NCBI RefSeq assembly: GCF_044326205.1
Contig: NZ_JBIRCY010000010.1
Coordinates: forward strand, 116,676-180,675
From: Kumtagia sp044326205
GTDB taxonomy: Bacteria; Pseudomonadota; Alphaproteobacteria; Rhizobiales; Rhizobiaceae
Direction of reading: 5' to 3'
DNA length: 64,000 bases
In this document: piece after piece, positions 52,462-61,118 of the stretch
How the letters are laid out: every line of letters begins with the position of its first letter
Position numbering within the stretch: position 1 is the stretch's first letter
Notes under the pieces: model-generated
Databases searched by the model: none
Seen by the model: only the letters and a program-made list of their open reading frames with translations
Told to the model about the DNA's origin: nothing
Made by a program: the position numbers and the translations under genes

Positions 52462-52947
52462 TCACACGCCGAATCTGGCCGAAATACGAGTCTTGAGCCG
52501 CTCGCGCACGTCGCGGTAGGCGGCCATGATCTGATCGCGAGTTCCCGTCGCGGTTGTCGGGTCGGGTGTCGGCCAGTATTCGACATCCACCGCCAGCGAG
52601 CGCGTCAGTTCCAGCGCCGCGTGGTGGGCTTCCGGCGCCAGCGTGATGATCAGGTCGAAATAATCGTCCTCCAGATCGTCCAGTGTCTTCGACCGGTGGC
52701 GCTCCGTCGGCAGCCCGTCCTCGGCCAGCACCGCGTCGACGAACGGGTCCGGTTCGCCGCGGCGGATGCCGGCGGAGGCGACATAGACGGTCTTGGGAAG
52801 CAGGCGCCTCGCCTCGGCCTCGGCCATGGGCGAGCGCACCGCATTCATGCGGCACATGAACAGGATCGAGCGGGGAAGGGTGCTCAACGCGTCGTCTGGC
52901 CCCCTGGGCGGGCCGACCGCGGGACTGTCAGCCCCCAAGTCATGCAT
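52462..52947 (-). CDS. Low-molecular-weight phosphatase-like protein (arsenate reductase/LMW-PTP fold)
   Basis: 161 residues from ATG 52947. The phosphate-binding loop is in SILFMCRMNAVRSPMAEA, with CRMNAVR giving the C-X5-R signature of the LMW-PTP/ArsC class. The typical DP aspartate pair is in YWPTPDPTTATG near the C-terminus. It would dephosphorylate protein tyrosine or a small phosphoester. The gene overlaps the metallo-beta-lactamase-fold gene by eight bases, so it is coupled to it. In related genomes this gene follows UPF0262 directly. Confidence 0.9.
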   Translation of the reverse strand: MHDLGADSPAVGPPRGPDDALSTLPRSILFMCRMNAVRSPMAEAEARRLLPKTVYVASAGIRRGEPDPFVDAVLAEDGLPTERHRSKTLDDLEDDYFDLIITLAPEAHHAALELTRSLAVDVEYWPTPDPTTATGTRDQIMAAYRDVRERLKTRISARFGV

Positions 52948-53770
52948 TGCTCTCCTCGCTGAAGGCGAAGCCTTCGCCGCGACGCTCGACGCGATGAATG
53001 CCGGTGATGTGGCTTCCGGCGATGAGCCAGTTTTCGCCCGCCGCGGATTCCAGCGCATGCCGCCGGCTTCGCATGGCGAGACCGGGGTCCTGATCGTAGT
53101 TGAACCCGACCGCCGGATCGGCGAGCTGCAAGGTGTCGAGATGGACGACGTCGCCCCAGACCAGCAAGGTTTCCGGATCGCCACGGATGAGGAAACCGCT
53201 ATGCCCGGGCGTGTGCCCCGGCAGGTCGATCGCCGAAAGGCCGTACAGGACCGGGCCGGGCTCGAAGGCCTCCACCCGCTCGCCATAGACTTCGCGCAGT
53301 TTTGCAACCGTCCTGAAACTTGACCGCTTTTCCGGCGGAGTAGCGTCGAGAATGGCGCGGTCGCCGTAATAGGCAAGATCGCCTTGCGGAACAAGGAGGC
53401 GCGCATTGGGATAACGCGCCTTGTCGCCCTCGAAGAGCCCGAGCGCATGGTCGCCGTGGATATGGGTGAGCAGTACGATGGACACCTCGCCGGCGGAAAA
53501 TCCGGCGTCCCGCAGCGCGGCGGGCGCCTTGCCGTAGGCCGGTCCCCAGGCTGTGCCGGCGCCGGTATCGATCAGCCACAGGCCGTGGGGACCGTCGAGG
53601 GCAAAACAGTTCACGTCGACTGCGAACTCCGGCCTGCCCCAGGCGTCGAGCGCGGATCGCCGAGCCTCTTCGCCGCGCGCATGGATGACATCGCCGATCG
53701 GCGCGCGGTAGATCCCATCCTTGAGGATATGCACCTCGAAATCGCCGATCGAAAGGCTGGGAGCGTTCAT
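52940..53770 (-). CDS. Metallo-beta-lactamase-fold hydrolase
   Basis: 276 residues from ATG 53770, six bases after GAGG. The metal-binding HxHxDH is in VLLTHIHGDHALGLFEG. Downstream ligands are in IDLPGHTPGHSGFLI and WGDVVHLDTLQLAD, in the AHL-lactonase/quorum-quenching and related group. The substrate is not known. It is inserted between UPF0262 and the phosphatase gene, which are usually adjacent in this order of bacteria, so it is a lineage-specific addition (general knowledge, not tested here). Confidence 0.88.
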   Translation of the reverse strand: MNAPSLSIGDFEVHILKDGIYRAPIGDVIHARGEEARRSALDAWGRPEFAVDVNCFALDGPHGLWLIDTGAGTAWGPAYGKAPAALRDAGFSAGEVSIVLLTHIHGDHALGLFEGDKARYPNARLLVPQGDLAYYGDRAILDATPPEKRSSFRTVAKLREVYGERVEAFEPGPVLYGLSAIDLPGHTPGHSGFLIRGDPETLLVWGDVVHLDTLQLADPAVGFNYDQDPGLAMRSRRHALESAAGENWLIAGSHITGIHRVERRGEGFAFSEESNA

Positions 53771-53778
53771 CGGATTCC

Positions 53779-54270
53779 TCAACCCCGCCAATGCAGCACG
53801 CAGATCAGCGTGAAGACGCGGCGCGCCGTGTCGAAGTCGATGTCGACCTTGCCCGCCAGCCGGTCGAGCAGCGTCTGCGAACCGTCATTGTGGAGACCGC
53901 GCCGGCCCATGTCGATCGCCTCGATCTGGCTCGGCGTCGACGAGCGGATCGCCTCGTAATAGCTCTCGCAGATCATGTAGTAGTCCCTGACGATCCGCCG
54001 GAACGGCGTCAGCGACAGGATGTGGGTGACGACCGGCTCGCCGTTTTCGCGCGCAATGGACAAAGCGAGCCGCGCATCCACCAGCGACAGTTTCAGGCGG
54101 TAGGGGCCGTGGCCGTCGTCGTTGACCGGCTGAAAACTGTTCTCCTCGATCAGGTCGAAGATGGCGACGGCGCGTTCGTGCTCGATGTCGGGCGTCGAAC
54201 GGCCGATCGATTCGTCGAGCTCGACGTCGATCAGCCTGGATGTATGGCGGTCGCGCTTCGGCCCACCCAT
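53779..54270 (-). CDS. UPF0262 family protein
   Basis: 163 residues, the family length. The opening SRLIDVELDESIGRSTPDIE and the block HILSLTPFRRIVRDYYMICE are characteristic of this uncharacterised alphaproteobacterial family. Function is unknown. It starts 7 bases after hisD and is followed by the metallo-beta-lactamase-fold gene, all within one likely transcript. Confidence 0.93.
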   Translation of the reverse strand: MGGPKRDRHTSRLIDVELDESIGRSTPDIEHERAVAIFDLIEENSFQPVNDDGHGPYRLKLSLVDARLALSIARENGEPVVTHILSLTPFRRIVRDYYMICESYYEAIRSSTPSQIEAIDMGRRGLHNDGSQTLLDRLAGKVDIDFDTARRVFTLICVLHWRG

Positions 54271-54277
54271 GATCCGC

Positions 54278-55570
54278 TCAACCGTTCAGCCGGATCGCCA
54301 CGGACCGCCCGTGCGCCTCCAGCCCTTCAGCCTTCGCCAAAGCGATAGCGGCGGGGGCGAGCGTACGCAACTGGTCGGGGCCGAGCTTCAGGATCGAGGT
54401 GCGCTTGACGAAGTCGAGCACCGAGAGGCCGGATGAGAAGCGCGCCGAACGCGCTGTCGGCAGAACATGGTTGGAGCCGCCGACATAGTCGCCGATGACT
54501 TCCGGCGTATGGCGGCCGAGGAACACCGCGCCGGCATTGGTCAGCCTGGCCAAAAATTCCTCCGCGCCGTCGAAGGCGAGCTCGACATGTTCGGCGGCGA
54601 TACGGTCGGCGAGCGGCAAGGCCTCGTCGAGCGCGTCGACCAGGATGATCGCGCCGAAGTCGCGCCAGCTCGCGGCTGCCGTGTCGGCGCGCGGAAGCAG
54701 TTTGAGCTGCCGCTCGACCGCGCTCTCCACCGCCCTGCCGAAAGCGGCGTCGTCGGTGATCAGGATCGACTGCGCCGCCGTGTCGTGCTCGGCCTGCGCC
54801 AGAAGGTCGGCGGCGATCCAGTCCGGATCGTTGGCGCCGTCGGCCATCACAAGGACTTCCGAGGGGCCGGCGATCATGTCGATGCCGACCGTGCCGAAGA
54901 CCTGGCGCTTGGCGGCGGCCACATAGGCATTGCCGGGCCCGACGATTTTCGCGACAGGGCGGATCGTTTCGGTACCGTAGGCGAGTGCTGCCACTGCCTG
55001 CGCGCCGCCAACGCGAAAAATCTCGTGGACGCCGGCGAGATCGGCCGCCACCAGCACCAGCGGGTTGATCTGTCCGCCCGGCGCCGGCACGACCATGACC
55101 AGCCGCGGCACGCCGGCGACGATCGCCGGCAGGGCGTTCATCAGCACGGAGCTCGGATAGGAGGCGGTGCCGCCCGGCACGTAGAGGCCGACCGCCTCGA
55201 TCGCCGTCCAGCGCGTACCGAGCACGACGCCGATGGCATCGGTGTAGCGGTCGTTCTTCGGCTTCTGGCGGCTATGGTGCGCAAGAATGCGGTCGCGGGC
55301 GAATTTCAGCGCCTCGACCGTCTTCGGATCTGCCTCGGCATAGGCCCGTTCGATATCGCCCTTGCTGACCGCCAGTCCTGATGCGCGAAAATCGGCCCGG
55401 TCGAATTTCAGCGTATAATCGAACAGTGCCTCGTCGCCGCGTTCCCGGACATCGGCGATGATCCTGCGCACGGCGTCGTCGACGTCTGGCGAGACTTCGC
55501 GTTTGGTGGTCAGGAAACGGGCGAAGCGTTGCTCGAAATCGGCGTCGGAACTGCGAAGCGTGATGGCCAA
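54278..55570 (-). CDS. hisD: Histidinol dehydrogenase
   Basis: 430 residues. Family blocks are present in order: EAVGLYVPGGTASYPSSVLM, VGPGNAYVAAAKRQVFG, DLLAQAEHDTAAQSILIT with the zinc-binding Gln and His, and AAEHVELAFDG and GSNHVLPT near the catalytic region. It oxidises L-histidinol to L-histidine in the cytoplasm, the last step of histidine synthesis. Its position after DUF2948 and before UPF0262 matches the conserved order in the group. Confidence 0.97.
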   Translation of the reverse strand: MAITLRSSDADFEQRFARFLTTKREVSPDVDDAVRRIIADVRERGDEALFDYTLKFDRADFRASGLAVSKGDIERAYAEADPKTVEALKFARDRILAHHSRQKPKNDRYTDAIGVVLGTRWTAIEAVGLYVPGGTASYPSSVLMNALPAIVAGVPRLVMVVPAPGGQINPLVLVAADLAGVHEIFRVGGAQAVAALAYGTETIRPVAKIVGPGNAYVAAAKRQVFGTVGIDMIAGPSEVLVMADGANDPDWIAADLLAQAEHDTAAQSILITDDAAFGRAVESAVERQLKLLPRADTAAASWRDFGAIILVDALDEALPLADRIAAEHVELAFDGAEEFLARLTNAGAVFLGRHTPEVIGDYVGGSNHVLPTARSARFSSGLSVLDFVKRTSILKLGPDQLRTLAPAAIALAKAEGLEAHGRSVAIRLNG

Positions 55571-55579
55571 GGCTGCTCC

Positions 55580-56014
55580 TCAGATCCTGTGCCGGGGACG
55601 CGACGAGGCTTCCCACGCGCCGCCGAGATCGGACAGTTTTGCCTCGATGCATTCGACATCGAGGCGCAGCGTGCCGCCGCCGGAAAACACCAGCTCGACG
55701 ATGCCAGCCGGCGCTTCGGCCGGAGAAAAGCGCATCGCCAGCAGCGACAGCGTCTCCAACGGCTTGTCGCGGGGCAGGCCCGCGGCTTTCGCGGAGTTCA
55801 CCCGCTCGAAATGCAGGATGCTGTTGCGGCGCTCCGGTTTTCCGGGAAACAGGCCGGTCTGGGTTTCCCAGGCAAAGCGGTTCATCGGCACGACGAAACG
55901 ATGCTCGCGCGCCAGGAATTTCAGGTCGCCGATCCGCGTGACGGCGTCCTGTACATGCGCCGAGACGATGTTCAGATCGTCTTCGTCGAGGGCGACTAGT
56001 TTTAACTGATCCAT
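55580..56014 (-). CDS. DUF2948 family protein
   Basis: 144 residues. The start LKLVALDEDDLNIVSAHVQD and the RFVVPMNRFAWE block are typical of DUF2948, which in Hyphomicrobiales sits directly upstream of hisD. Function is unknown. It is 9 bases ahead of hisD and probably in the same transcript. In related genomes murA precedes it; here htpG and a repeat-bearing spacer separate them. Confidence 0.93.
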   Translation of the reverse strand: MDQLKLVALDEDDLNIVSAHVQDAVTRIGDLKFLAREHRFVVPMNRFAWETQTGLFPGKPERRNSILHFERVNSAKAAGLPRDKPLETLSLLAMRFSPAEAPAGIVELVFSGGGTLRLDVECIEAKLSDLGGAWEASSRPRHRI

Positions 56015-56733
56015 GGTCTGTTGGGCGGCTCCGGCAAGGTGTTGCCTAACTATGCGCTCTTGCCGGGGCGCGCAACCGGCGGCGCAGCGACGGCTGTGGT
56101 CGTTCCGCGGGAAACGCCCGGGGACAGTTACCTTTTATCCCCTTGCGCCAGTCCGTCTGGCGACGGGTTCTTCCGGGCCTGCATCCAACCTCCATCGTTG
56201 CCACGCTGCGGAAATCCGCCCTGGCCATTGTCAAAGAGTGCTCCCTGCCTCGGAGGGAGAAGTTCGGGAAGACGGGCGACCGCAAGCTCGCTCATCTAGT
56301 AAGTAATCTGCGACCTTGCGGCCGCCCGTCCGGCACGTTTTCACCATCCCATTCCGCTACGAAGACCACCGCCTTACGGCTTGCACCTGCGATGTAGTTG
56401 CGTACTGGCAGACATACTCCAGGTTGTGTATGTGGGAACTCTGGGACAGCACCCGGCCTTCACGGCCACGTTAGCCGCTCTCTCCGGGATGCCGGCTCCT
56501 CCCCACAGACCACCGTCATGACCGGCGTTCCCGCAGGAGAAACTGATGGGCATTATGCACCAGGTTTTGGCGGCGGGGATGAGAATCGTATCCGCCGGCA
56601 TTTTTGGGCGTCAGAGGGAAAAAGCAGGTCGAGCGAAAACAAGGGCTTGGCTGCAGGACGGCCTGTGCCAAAAGAAATATTTTCAGTTTGAGGCGACAAT
56701 TCCATCCCCGTTTTGGTGCGGAAATTCGGGGCT
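56015..56733. other. 719-bp intergenic region with no supported gene
   Basis: Frames on both strands lack ribosome-binding sites. The segment CCGGGGACAGTT at 56118-56129 is shared with the inverted repeat at 56734-56823. The middle part (about 56290-56600) is unexplained and reads on neither strand as protein. It may be decayed repeat or mobile DNA. Confidence 0.5.
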
Positions 56734-56823
56734 AAATCCGGGGACAGTTTACGCAATTCCGGTTTCCGGGCTGCCGTGGCGGCAGTGCTCGACGCCGGAA
56801 TTGCGTAAACTGTCCCCGGATTT
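56734..56823. repeat. 29-bp perfect inverted repeat (REP/MITE-like)
   Basis: Arms 56734-56762 and 56795-56823 are exact reverse complements over 29 bases and enclose a 32-base centre that holds a smaller CTGCCG-TGG-CGGCAG hairpin. The CCGGGGACAGTTTACG core is the kind of sequence found in repeats moved by REP-associated transposases; no transposase is nearby. It ends 65 bases before htpG. Confidence 0.85.
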
Positions 56824-56888
56824 ACACCTTGCAAAATTCCCGTCGGCCCGCCATTTCCTGCGCGAAAATCCAGCACGGACGGTTCGAC

Positions 56889-58769
56889 ATGACGACTGGC
56901 ACGATCGAGACCAAAAGCTTCGAGGCCGATGTTTCAAAGCTGCTGCACATGATGGTGCATTCGGTTTATTCCGACCGGGACGTCTTTCTGCGCGAATTGA
57001 TCTCCAATGCCGCGGATGCCTGTGAGAAACTGCGCTACGAGGCGATCACGCGGCCCGAACTGCACGGCGACGATCCGAAGCCGCGCATAAGCATTGTTGC
57101 CGATCCGGAGGCGAAGAAGCTTTCGGTCGAGGACAACGGCATCGGCATGAGCCGCGACGAGATGGCCGAGGCGCTGGGCACCATCGCGCGCTCCGGTACG
57201 CGCGCCTTCATGGAGCGCATCGAGGCCGCCAAGGACGGCGCGCAGTTTGTCGGCCAGTTCGGCGTCGGCTTCTATTCGGCCTTCATGGTGGCCGACCGCG
57301 TCGACGTGATCACCCGCCAAGCCGGCAGCGGCGAAGCATGGCGCTGGTCTTCGGATGGCAAGGGCGAATATGAAATCGGCCCGGCCTCGCTCGATGAAGC
57401 GCCGAAGCGCGGCACCCGCGTGGTGCTGCACCTGATGGACGACGCGAAAAACTACACGGAGCGCTACACGCTGGAACGACTGGTCAAATCCCAGTCCGGG
57501 CACGTGCCGGTACCGATTTCCATCGTCGAAAAACCCGGTGAGGAAGCGAAGGAGGTCGCCGACGGTAGCGCGCTGTGGACGAAACCGAAGAGCGAGGTGA
57601 AGCCCGAGGAATATACCGACTTCTACCGCAGCGTCGCCGGCCAGTATGACGAGCCGGCCGTCACGATCCATTACCGCGCCGAGGGACGGCACGAATACAG
57701 CGTGCTGGCCTTCGTGCCGGGCTCGCGGCCGTTCGACCTGTTCGATCAGGACCGCAAGGGGCGGATGAAGCTTTACGTCAAGCGCGTGTTCATCACCGAC
57801 GACGCCGACCTTTTGCCGCGCTATCTGCGTTTCGTACGCGGCATCGTCGATTCGGCGGACCTGCCGCTTAACGTATCGCGCGAGATGATCCAGGAAAGCC
57901 CGCTGCTGGCGGCCATCCGCAAGGGTGTCACCGGCCGCATCCTCGGCGATCTCGCCAAGCTGGCCGACAACGACGCGGATGCCTACGCAAAAATCTGGGA
58001 GAATTTCGGCGTCGTCCTCAAGGAAGGCATTTATGAGGATTTCGAGCGCCGCGAGCAGCTTCTGAAGCTGGCGCGCTTCCGCTCGACGGCCTCGATCGAC
58101 GGCTGGCGCAGCCTTGCCGACTATGTCTCGGCGATGAAGGAGAAGCAGAAGGCGATCTTCTTCATGGCCGGCGACGACCGGGCACGGCTGGAAGCCTCGC
58201 CGCAGCTTGAGGGTTTCAAGGCGCGCGGCCTCGAGGTGCTGTTGCTCACCGATCCGGTCGACAGTTTCTGGGTGATGAACGCGCCGGAGTTCGACGGAAA
58301 GCCGTTCAAGTCGGTGACGCAGGGCGCAACCGACCTTTCGGACATACCGCTGTCGGACGAGGCGGCGAAGGCCGATCCCGATGCCGCGCCCGAGATCGCG
58401 CAGTTCCTGTCCTTCGTGAAGGCGTCGCTCGGCGACGCCGTCTCCGACGTGAAGGCATCCGAGCGGCTGACGGAAAGCGCCGTCTGCCTGGTGGCGCCGG
58501 TCAACGGTCCCGACCGGCAGTTCGAAAGGCTGATGAGCGCAGCCGGCCGGCTCGACGCCGCGGCAAAGCCGATCCTCGAAATCAACCCGCGCCACCAGCG
58601 CATCGTGGCATTGGCGAAGCTGGGCGAGGGGGAGCAGGCTTTCCGGGAAGACGTGGCGCACCTGCTCTATGACGAGGCGCGCGTGCTGGACGGTGACAAG
58701 CCCGCTGACGCCAAGGCGTTTTCGCAGCGGCTGGCGCGGCTGATTGCGCGGGGGCTGCCGGCGGAGTGA
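56889..58769 (+). CDS. htpG: Chaperone protein HtpG (Hsp90)
   Basis: 626 residues from ATG 56889, chosen because the conserved sequence starts directly afterwards; a longer frame to 56829 runs into the repeat region. GHKL ATPase motifs are present: LRELISNAADACEKLRYEAI, VEDNGIGMSRDEMAEALG and GQFGVGFYSAFMVADRVD. LPLNVSREMIQESPLLAAIR is a middle-domain signature. It is a cytoplasmic ATP-dependent chaperone. It is convergent with murA and sits between murA and DUF2948. No heat-shock promoter was evident in the spacer. Confidence 0.97.
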   Translation: MTTGTIETKSFEADVSKLLHMMVHSVYSDRDVFLRELISNAADACEKLRYEAITRPELHGDDPKPRISIVADPEAKKLSVEDNGIGMSRDEMAEALGTIARSGTRAFMERIEAAKDGAQFVGQFGVGFYSAFMVADRVDVITRQAGSGEAWRWSSDGKGEYEIGPASLDEAPKRGTRVVLHLMDDAKNYTERYTLERLVKSQSGHVPVPISIVEKPGEEAKEVADGSALWTKPKSEVKPEEYTDFYRSVAGQYDEPAVTIHYRAEGRHEYSVLAFVPGSRPFDLFDQDRKGRMKLYVKRVFITDDADLLPRYLRFVRGIVDSADLPLNVSREMIQESPLLAAIRKGVTGRILGDLAKLADNDADAYAKIWENFGVVLKEGIYEDFERREQLLKLARFRSTASIDGWRSLADYVSAMKEKQKAIFFMAGDDRARLEASPQLEGFKARGLEVLLLTDPVDSFWVMNAPEFDGKPFKSVTQGATDLSDIPLSDEAAKADPDAAPEIAQFLSFVKASLGDAVSDVKASERLTESAVCLVAPVNGPDRQFERLMSAAGRLDAAAKPILEINPRHQRIVALAKLGEGEQAFREDVAHLLYDEARVLDGDKPADAKAFSQRLARLIARGLPAE

Positions 58770-58787
58770 CCGCCGGCCAACTATCCC

Positions 58788-60077
58788 TTAAGACGAAAGC
58801 CGCTCGATTACCGCGCCGCAGCCTGACAGCTTCTCCTCCAGCCGCTCGAAACCGCGGTCGAGATGGTAGACGCGGTTGACGACGGTCTCGCCCTCGGCGG
58901 CGAGGCCGGCAATCACCAGTGAGACCGAGGCGCGCAGGTCGGTCGCCATGACAGGCGCGCCCTTCAGCATGTCGACGCCCTCGACCGTGGCGGTCTGGCC
59001 GGACAGCGAGATGTGGGCGCCGAGGCGGGCCAACTCCTGCACGTGCATGAAGCGGTTTTCGAAGATCGTCTCGGTGATGCGCGAGCGGCCTTTTGCCATT
59101 GTCATCAGGCCCATGAACTGCGCCTGCAAATCGGTCGGGAAGCCGGGGAAGGGCTCGGTGGTCACGTCGACCGGGTGGATGCCGTGGCCGTTGCGCCTGA
59201 CACGGATGCCGGAATTGGTCGGCGTGATCTCCGCGCCCGTCTGGGAGATGACGTCGAGCGCGGTCTGCAGCAGGTCCGGCCGCGCGTTCTCCAAGAGCAC
59301 GTCGCCGCCGGCCATGGCGACGGCCATGGCGTAGGTGCCGGTTTCGATACGGTCCGGAATGACTTTCTGGCGGGCGCCCGACAGCATCTCGACGCCCTGG
59401 ATGGTGATGGTGCTGGTGCCGGCGCCAACGATATTGGCGCCCATGGCGTTGAGGCAGTCGGCGAGGTTGACGACCTCCGGCTCGCGCGCCGCGTTCTCCA
59501 GCACCGTCTCACCGCGCGCCAGGGTGGCCGCCATCATCAGCACGTGGGTGGCGCCGACCGATACTTTCGGGAAGACGAAGCGGTTGCCCTTGAGCCGATT
59601 CTTCGCCTTGGCGATAACGTAGCCGTTCTCGACATCGATTTTCGCGCCGAGTGCCGCGAGACCCTCAAGGAAAAGATCGACCGGGCGGGTGCCGATGGCG
59701 CAGCCGCCCGGCAGCGACACCTTCGCCTCGCCCATGCGCGCCAGCAGCGGCCCGATGACCCAGAAACTCGCGCGCATCTTGGAGACCAGCTCATAGGGGG
59801 CGGTGGTGTCGACGATGTTGCGCGCCGTGAAGCTGATGGTGCGCGAATAGCCTTCCTGCTGCTTCTCGCGCCGGCCGTTGACGGCATAGTCGACGCCATG
59901 GTTGCCGAGGATGCGTATGAGTTGTTCCACGTCGGCCAGATGCGGGACGTTTTCCAGCGTCAGCGTGTCGTCTGTGAGCAGCGACGCGATCATCAGCGGC
60001 AGGGCCGCGTTCTTGGCGCCGGAGATCGGGATGCGGCCGTTGAGCTTGTTGCCGCCGACCAGTCTGATGCGGTCCAT
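58788..60077 (-). CDS. murA: UDP-N-acetylglucosamine 1-carboxyvinyltransferase
   Basis: 429 residues from ATG 60077 (ATG 60086 also in frame). The KNAALPLMIASLL block, the catalytic cysteine loop LPGGCAIGTRPVDLFLEGL, and PFPGFPTDLQAQFMGLM are diagnostic of MurA. It catalyses the first committed step of peptidoglycan synthesis, transferring enolpyruvate to UDP-GlcNAc in the cytoplasm. The cysteine makes it a fosfomycin-sensitive form. A small unknown gene lies upstream on the same strand. Confidence 0.97.
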   Translation of the reverse strand: MDRIRLVGGNKLNGRIPISGAKNAALPLMIASLLTDDTLTLENVPHLADVEQLIRILGNHGVDYAVNGRREKQQEGYSRTISFTARNIVDTTAPYELVSKMRASFWVIGPLLARMGEAKVSLPGGCAIGTRPVDLFLEGLAALGAKIDVENGYVIAKAKNRLKGNRFVFPKVSVGATHVLMMAATLARGETVLENAAREPEVVNLADCLNAMGANIVGAGTSTITIQGVEMLSGARQKVIPDRIETGTYAMAVAMAGGDVLLENARPDLLQTALDVISQTGAEITPTNSGIRVRRNGHGIHPVDVTTEPFPGFPTDLQAQFMGLMTMAKGRSRITETIFENRFMHVQELARLGAHISLSGQTATVEGVDMLKGAPVMATDLRASVSLVIAGLAAEGETVVNRVYHLDRGFERLEEKLSGCGAVIERLSS

Positions 60078-60213
60078 GAAAATCACTTTCCCGGCGAATC
60101 ACCCGGATTTTGCAGGATTACCCAAGCGGGACGCTGTAGACGATAGCGCCGCGCGGTTCAAGAAATGCCCCGTTCAGCGGGGCGCGATGGCCGCCTCGGC
60201 GAGGCGGTCATGC

Positions 60214-60399
60214 TCATTCGTCGGCTTCCGCCGGAGGCTCCGCGCTCGCACCGCGGTCCGCCGACGCCAAAAATTCGCCCTCAGCCTCTCTCGACCGCGT
60301 CTGCTGTTTGCGGCGGACGAGGTTGGCGCGCAGTTCCCGGGCGAGCCTTGCGGCGCGCTCGGCCTTTCCGTGCGCCTTGTCGTGTTTTTCGTCCGCCAT
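60214..60399 (-). CDS. Small charged hypothetical protein upstream of murA
   Basis: 61 residues from ATG 60399 (60414 and 60420 are alternatives). It is rich in Lys, Arg, Glu and Ala and predicted to be helical (KHDKAHGKAERAARLARELR and ANLVRRKQQTRSREAEG). Similar small basic proteins occur next to murA in this bacterial group (general impression, not searched). Function unknown. Confidence 0.65.
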   Translation of the reverse strand: MADEKHDKAHGKAERAARLARELRANLVRRKQQTRSREAEGEFLASADRGASAEPPAEADE

Positions 60400-60580
60400 G
60401 GCCCCGTCCGGCATCGTCACTGCAGCCGCAGGACTATAGGATATCCGGCTCTCGTGATCGACAGTTCATCAAGGCCGGAAAAATGCGGCCCGCTGATGGC
60501 GTCGCGCGGGCGGGACAAAGGCATTCACAGATGCCTTGCACTTGCCGGCACCATGTGGCAGAAGGCGCCGCATCCGGATA

Positions 60581-60655
<75 letters not shown>

Positions 60656-60744
60656 TTCCATCCAGTTGAAATCGTTGAGGCTCTTGCAAGCGAAGGCTTG
60701 CAGCTGTCACTGGTGTTGCAAAAACTGCAGCAAAATGAGGTGGG

Positions 60745-60993
60745 TTAACGGCCGCTAAGATGAGGAATCTTCCCGACCGCGACGGCCGACATTTCGCGCT
60801 GCTGGTGATCCCGAAAGCGTTTTGGCCGTTCTTCGACGTAATGCGCCTTGGCCGCGGCTCCCAGCGGCATCGCCAGCAGGTGCATGCAGATGGCCTCTGA
60901 TCCGGCAGTCTCGGCCGAGATGCCGGCGAAATAGTCGAGGCCCTGCTTGCCGCGAAAAGGCTCGCCGCCGCGTATGAATTTGCAGGCCTTCAT
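60745..60993 (-). pseudogene. Frameshifted, truncated cupin gene
   Basis: The N-terminal part from ATG 60993 (MKACKFIRGGEPFRGKQGL, then the block ISAETAGSEAICMHLLAMPLG and AAAKAH) resembles the first strands of cupin-domain proteins. After AKAH the reading frame loses the expected cupin strand with its metal-binding histidines and ends at 60745 after about 45 unrelated residues. A remnant of cupin-like sequence (RTAKTLSGS) appears in another frame, so a frameshift is likely. The protein would be too short to fold as a cupin. Confidence 0.6.
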
Positions 60994-61068
60994 TGATTTG
61001 TTCTCCATTGCGCACCGACCCCGAGGGGCGCGCGCTTGCTTGAACTGGGAAGTTGACTGATGGATGGA

Positions 61069-61099
61069 GAGCCGCCCGCCCATAGAGGGCGGGCGGCTC
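61069..61099 (-). terminator. GC-rich hairpin downstream of the RTX gene
   Basis: Thirteen-base perfect inverted repeat (61069-61081 and 61087-61099) with a five-base loop, 20 bases past the stop codon at 61119. The stem is GC-rich; the run of T after it is weak, so it could also act as an RNA-stabilising hairpin. Confidence 0.65.
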
Positions 61100-61118
61100 C
61101 GTCAGACCGTCGAGCGGC

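Noticed and set aside
56934..58661. 575-codon minus frame antisense to htpG
   Set aside because: Third-codon-position bias of htpG creates a long open antisense frame; htpG motifs are unmistakable on the plus strand.
59013..60146. 377-codon plus frame antisense to murA
   Set aside because: Same effect; murA is on the minus strand with all catalytic motifs.
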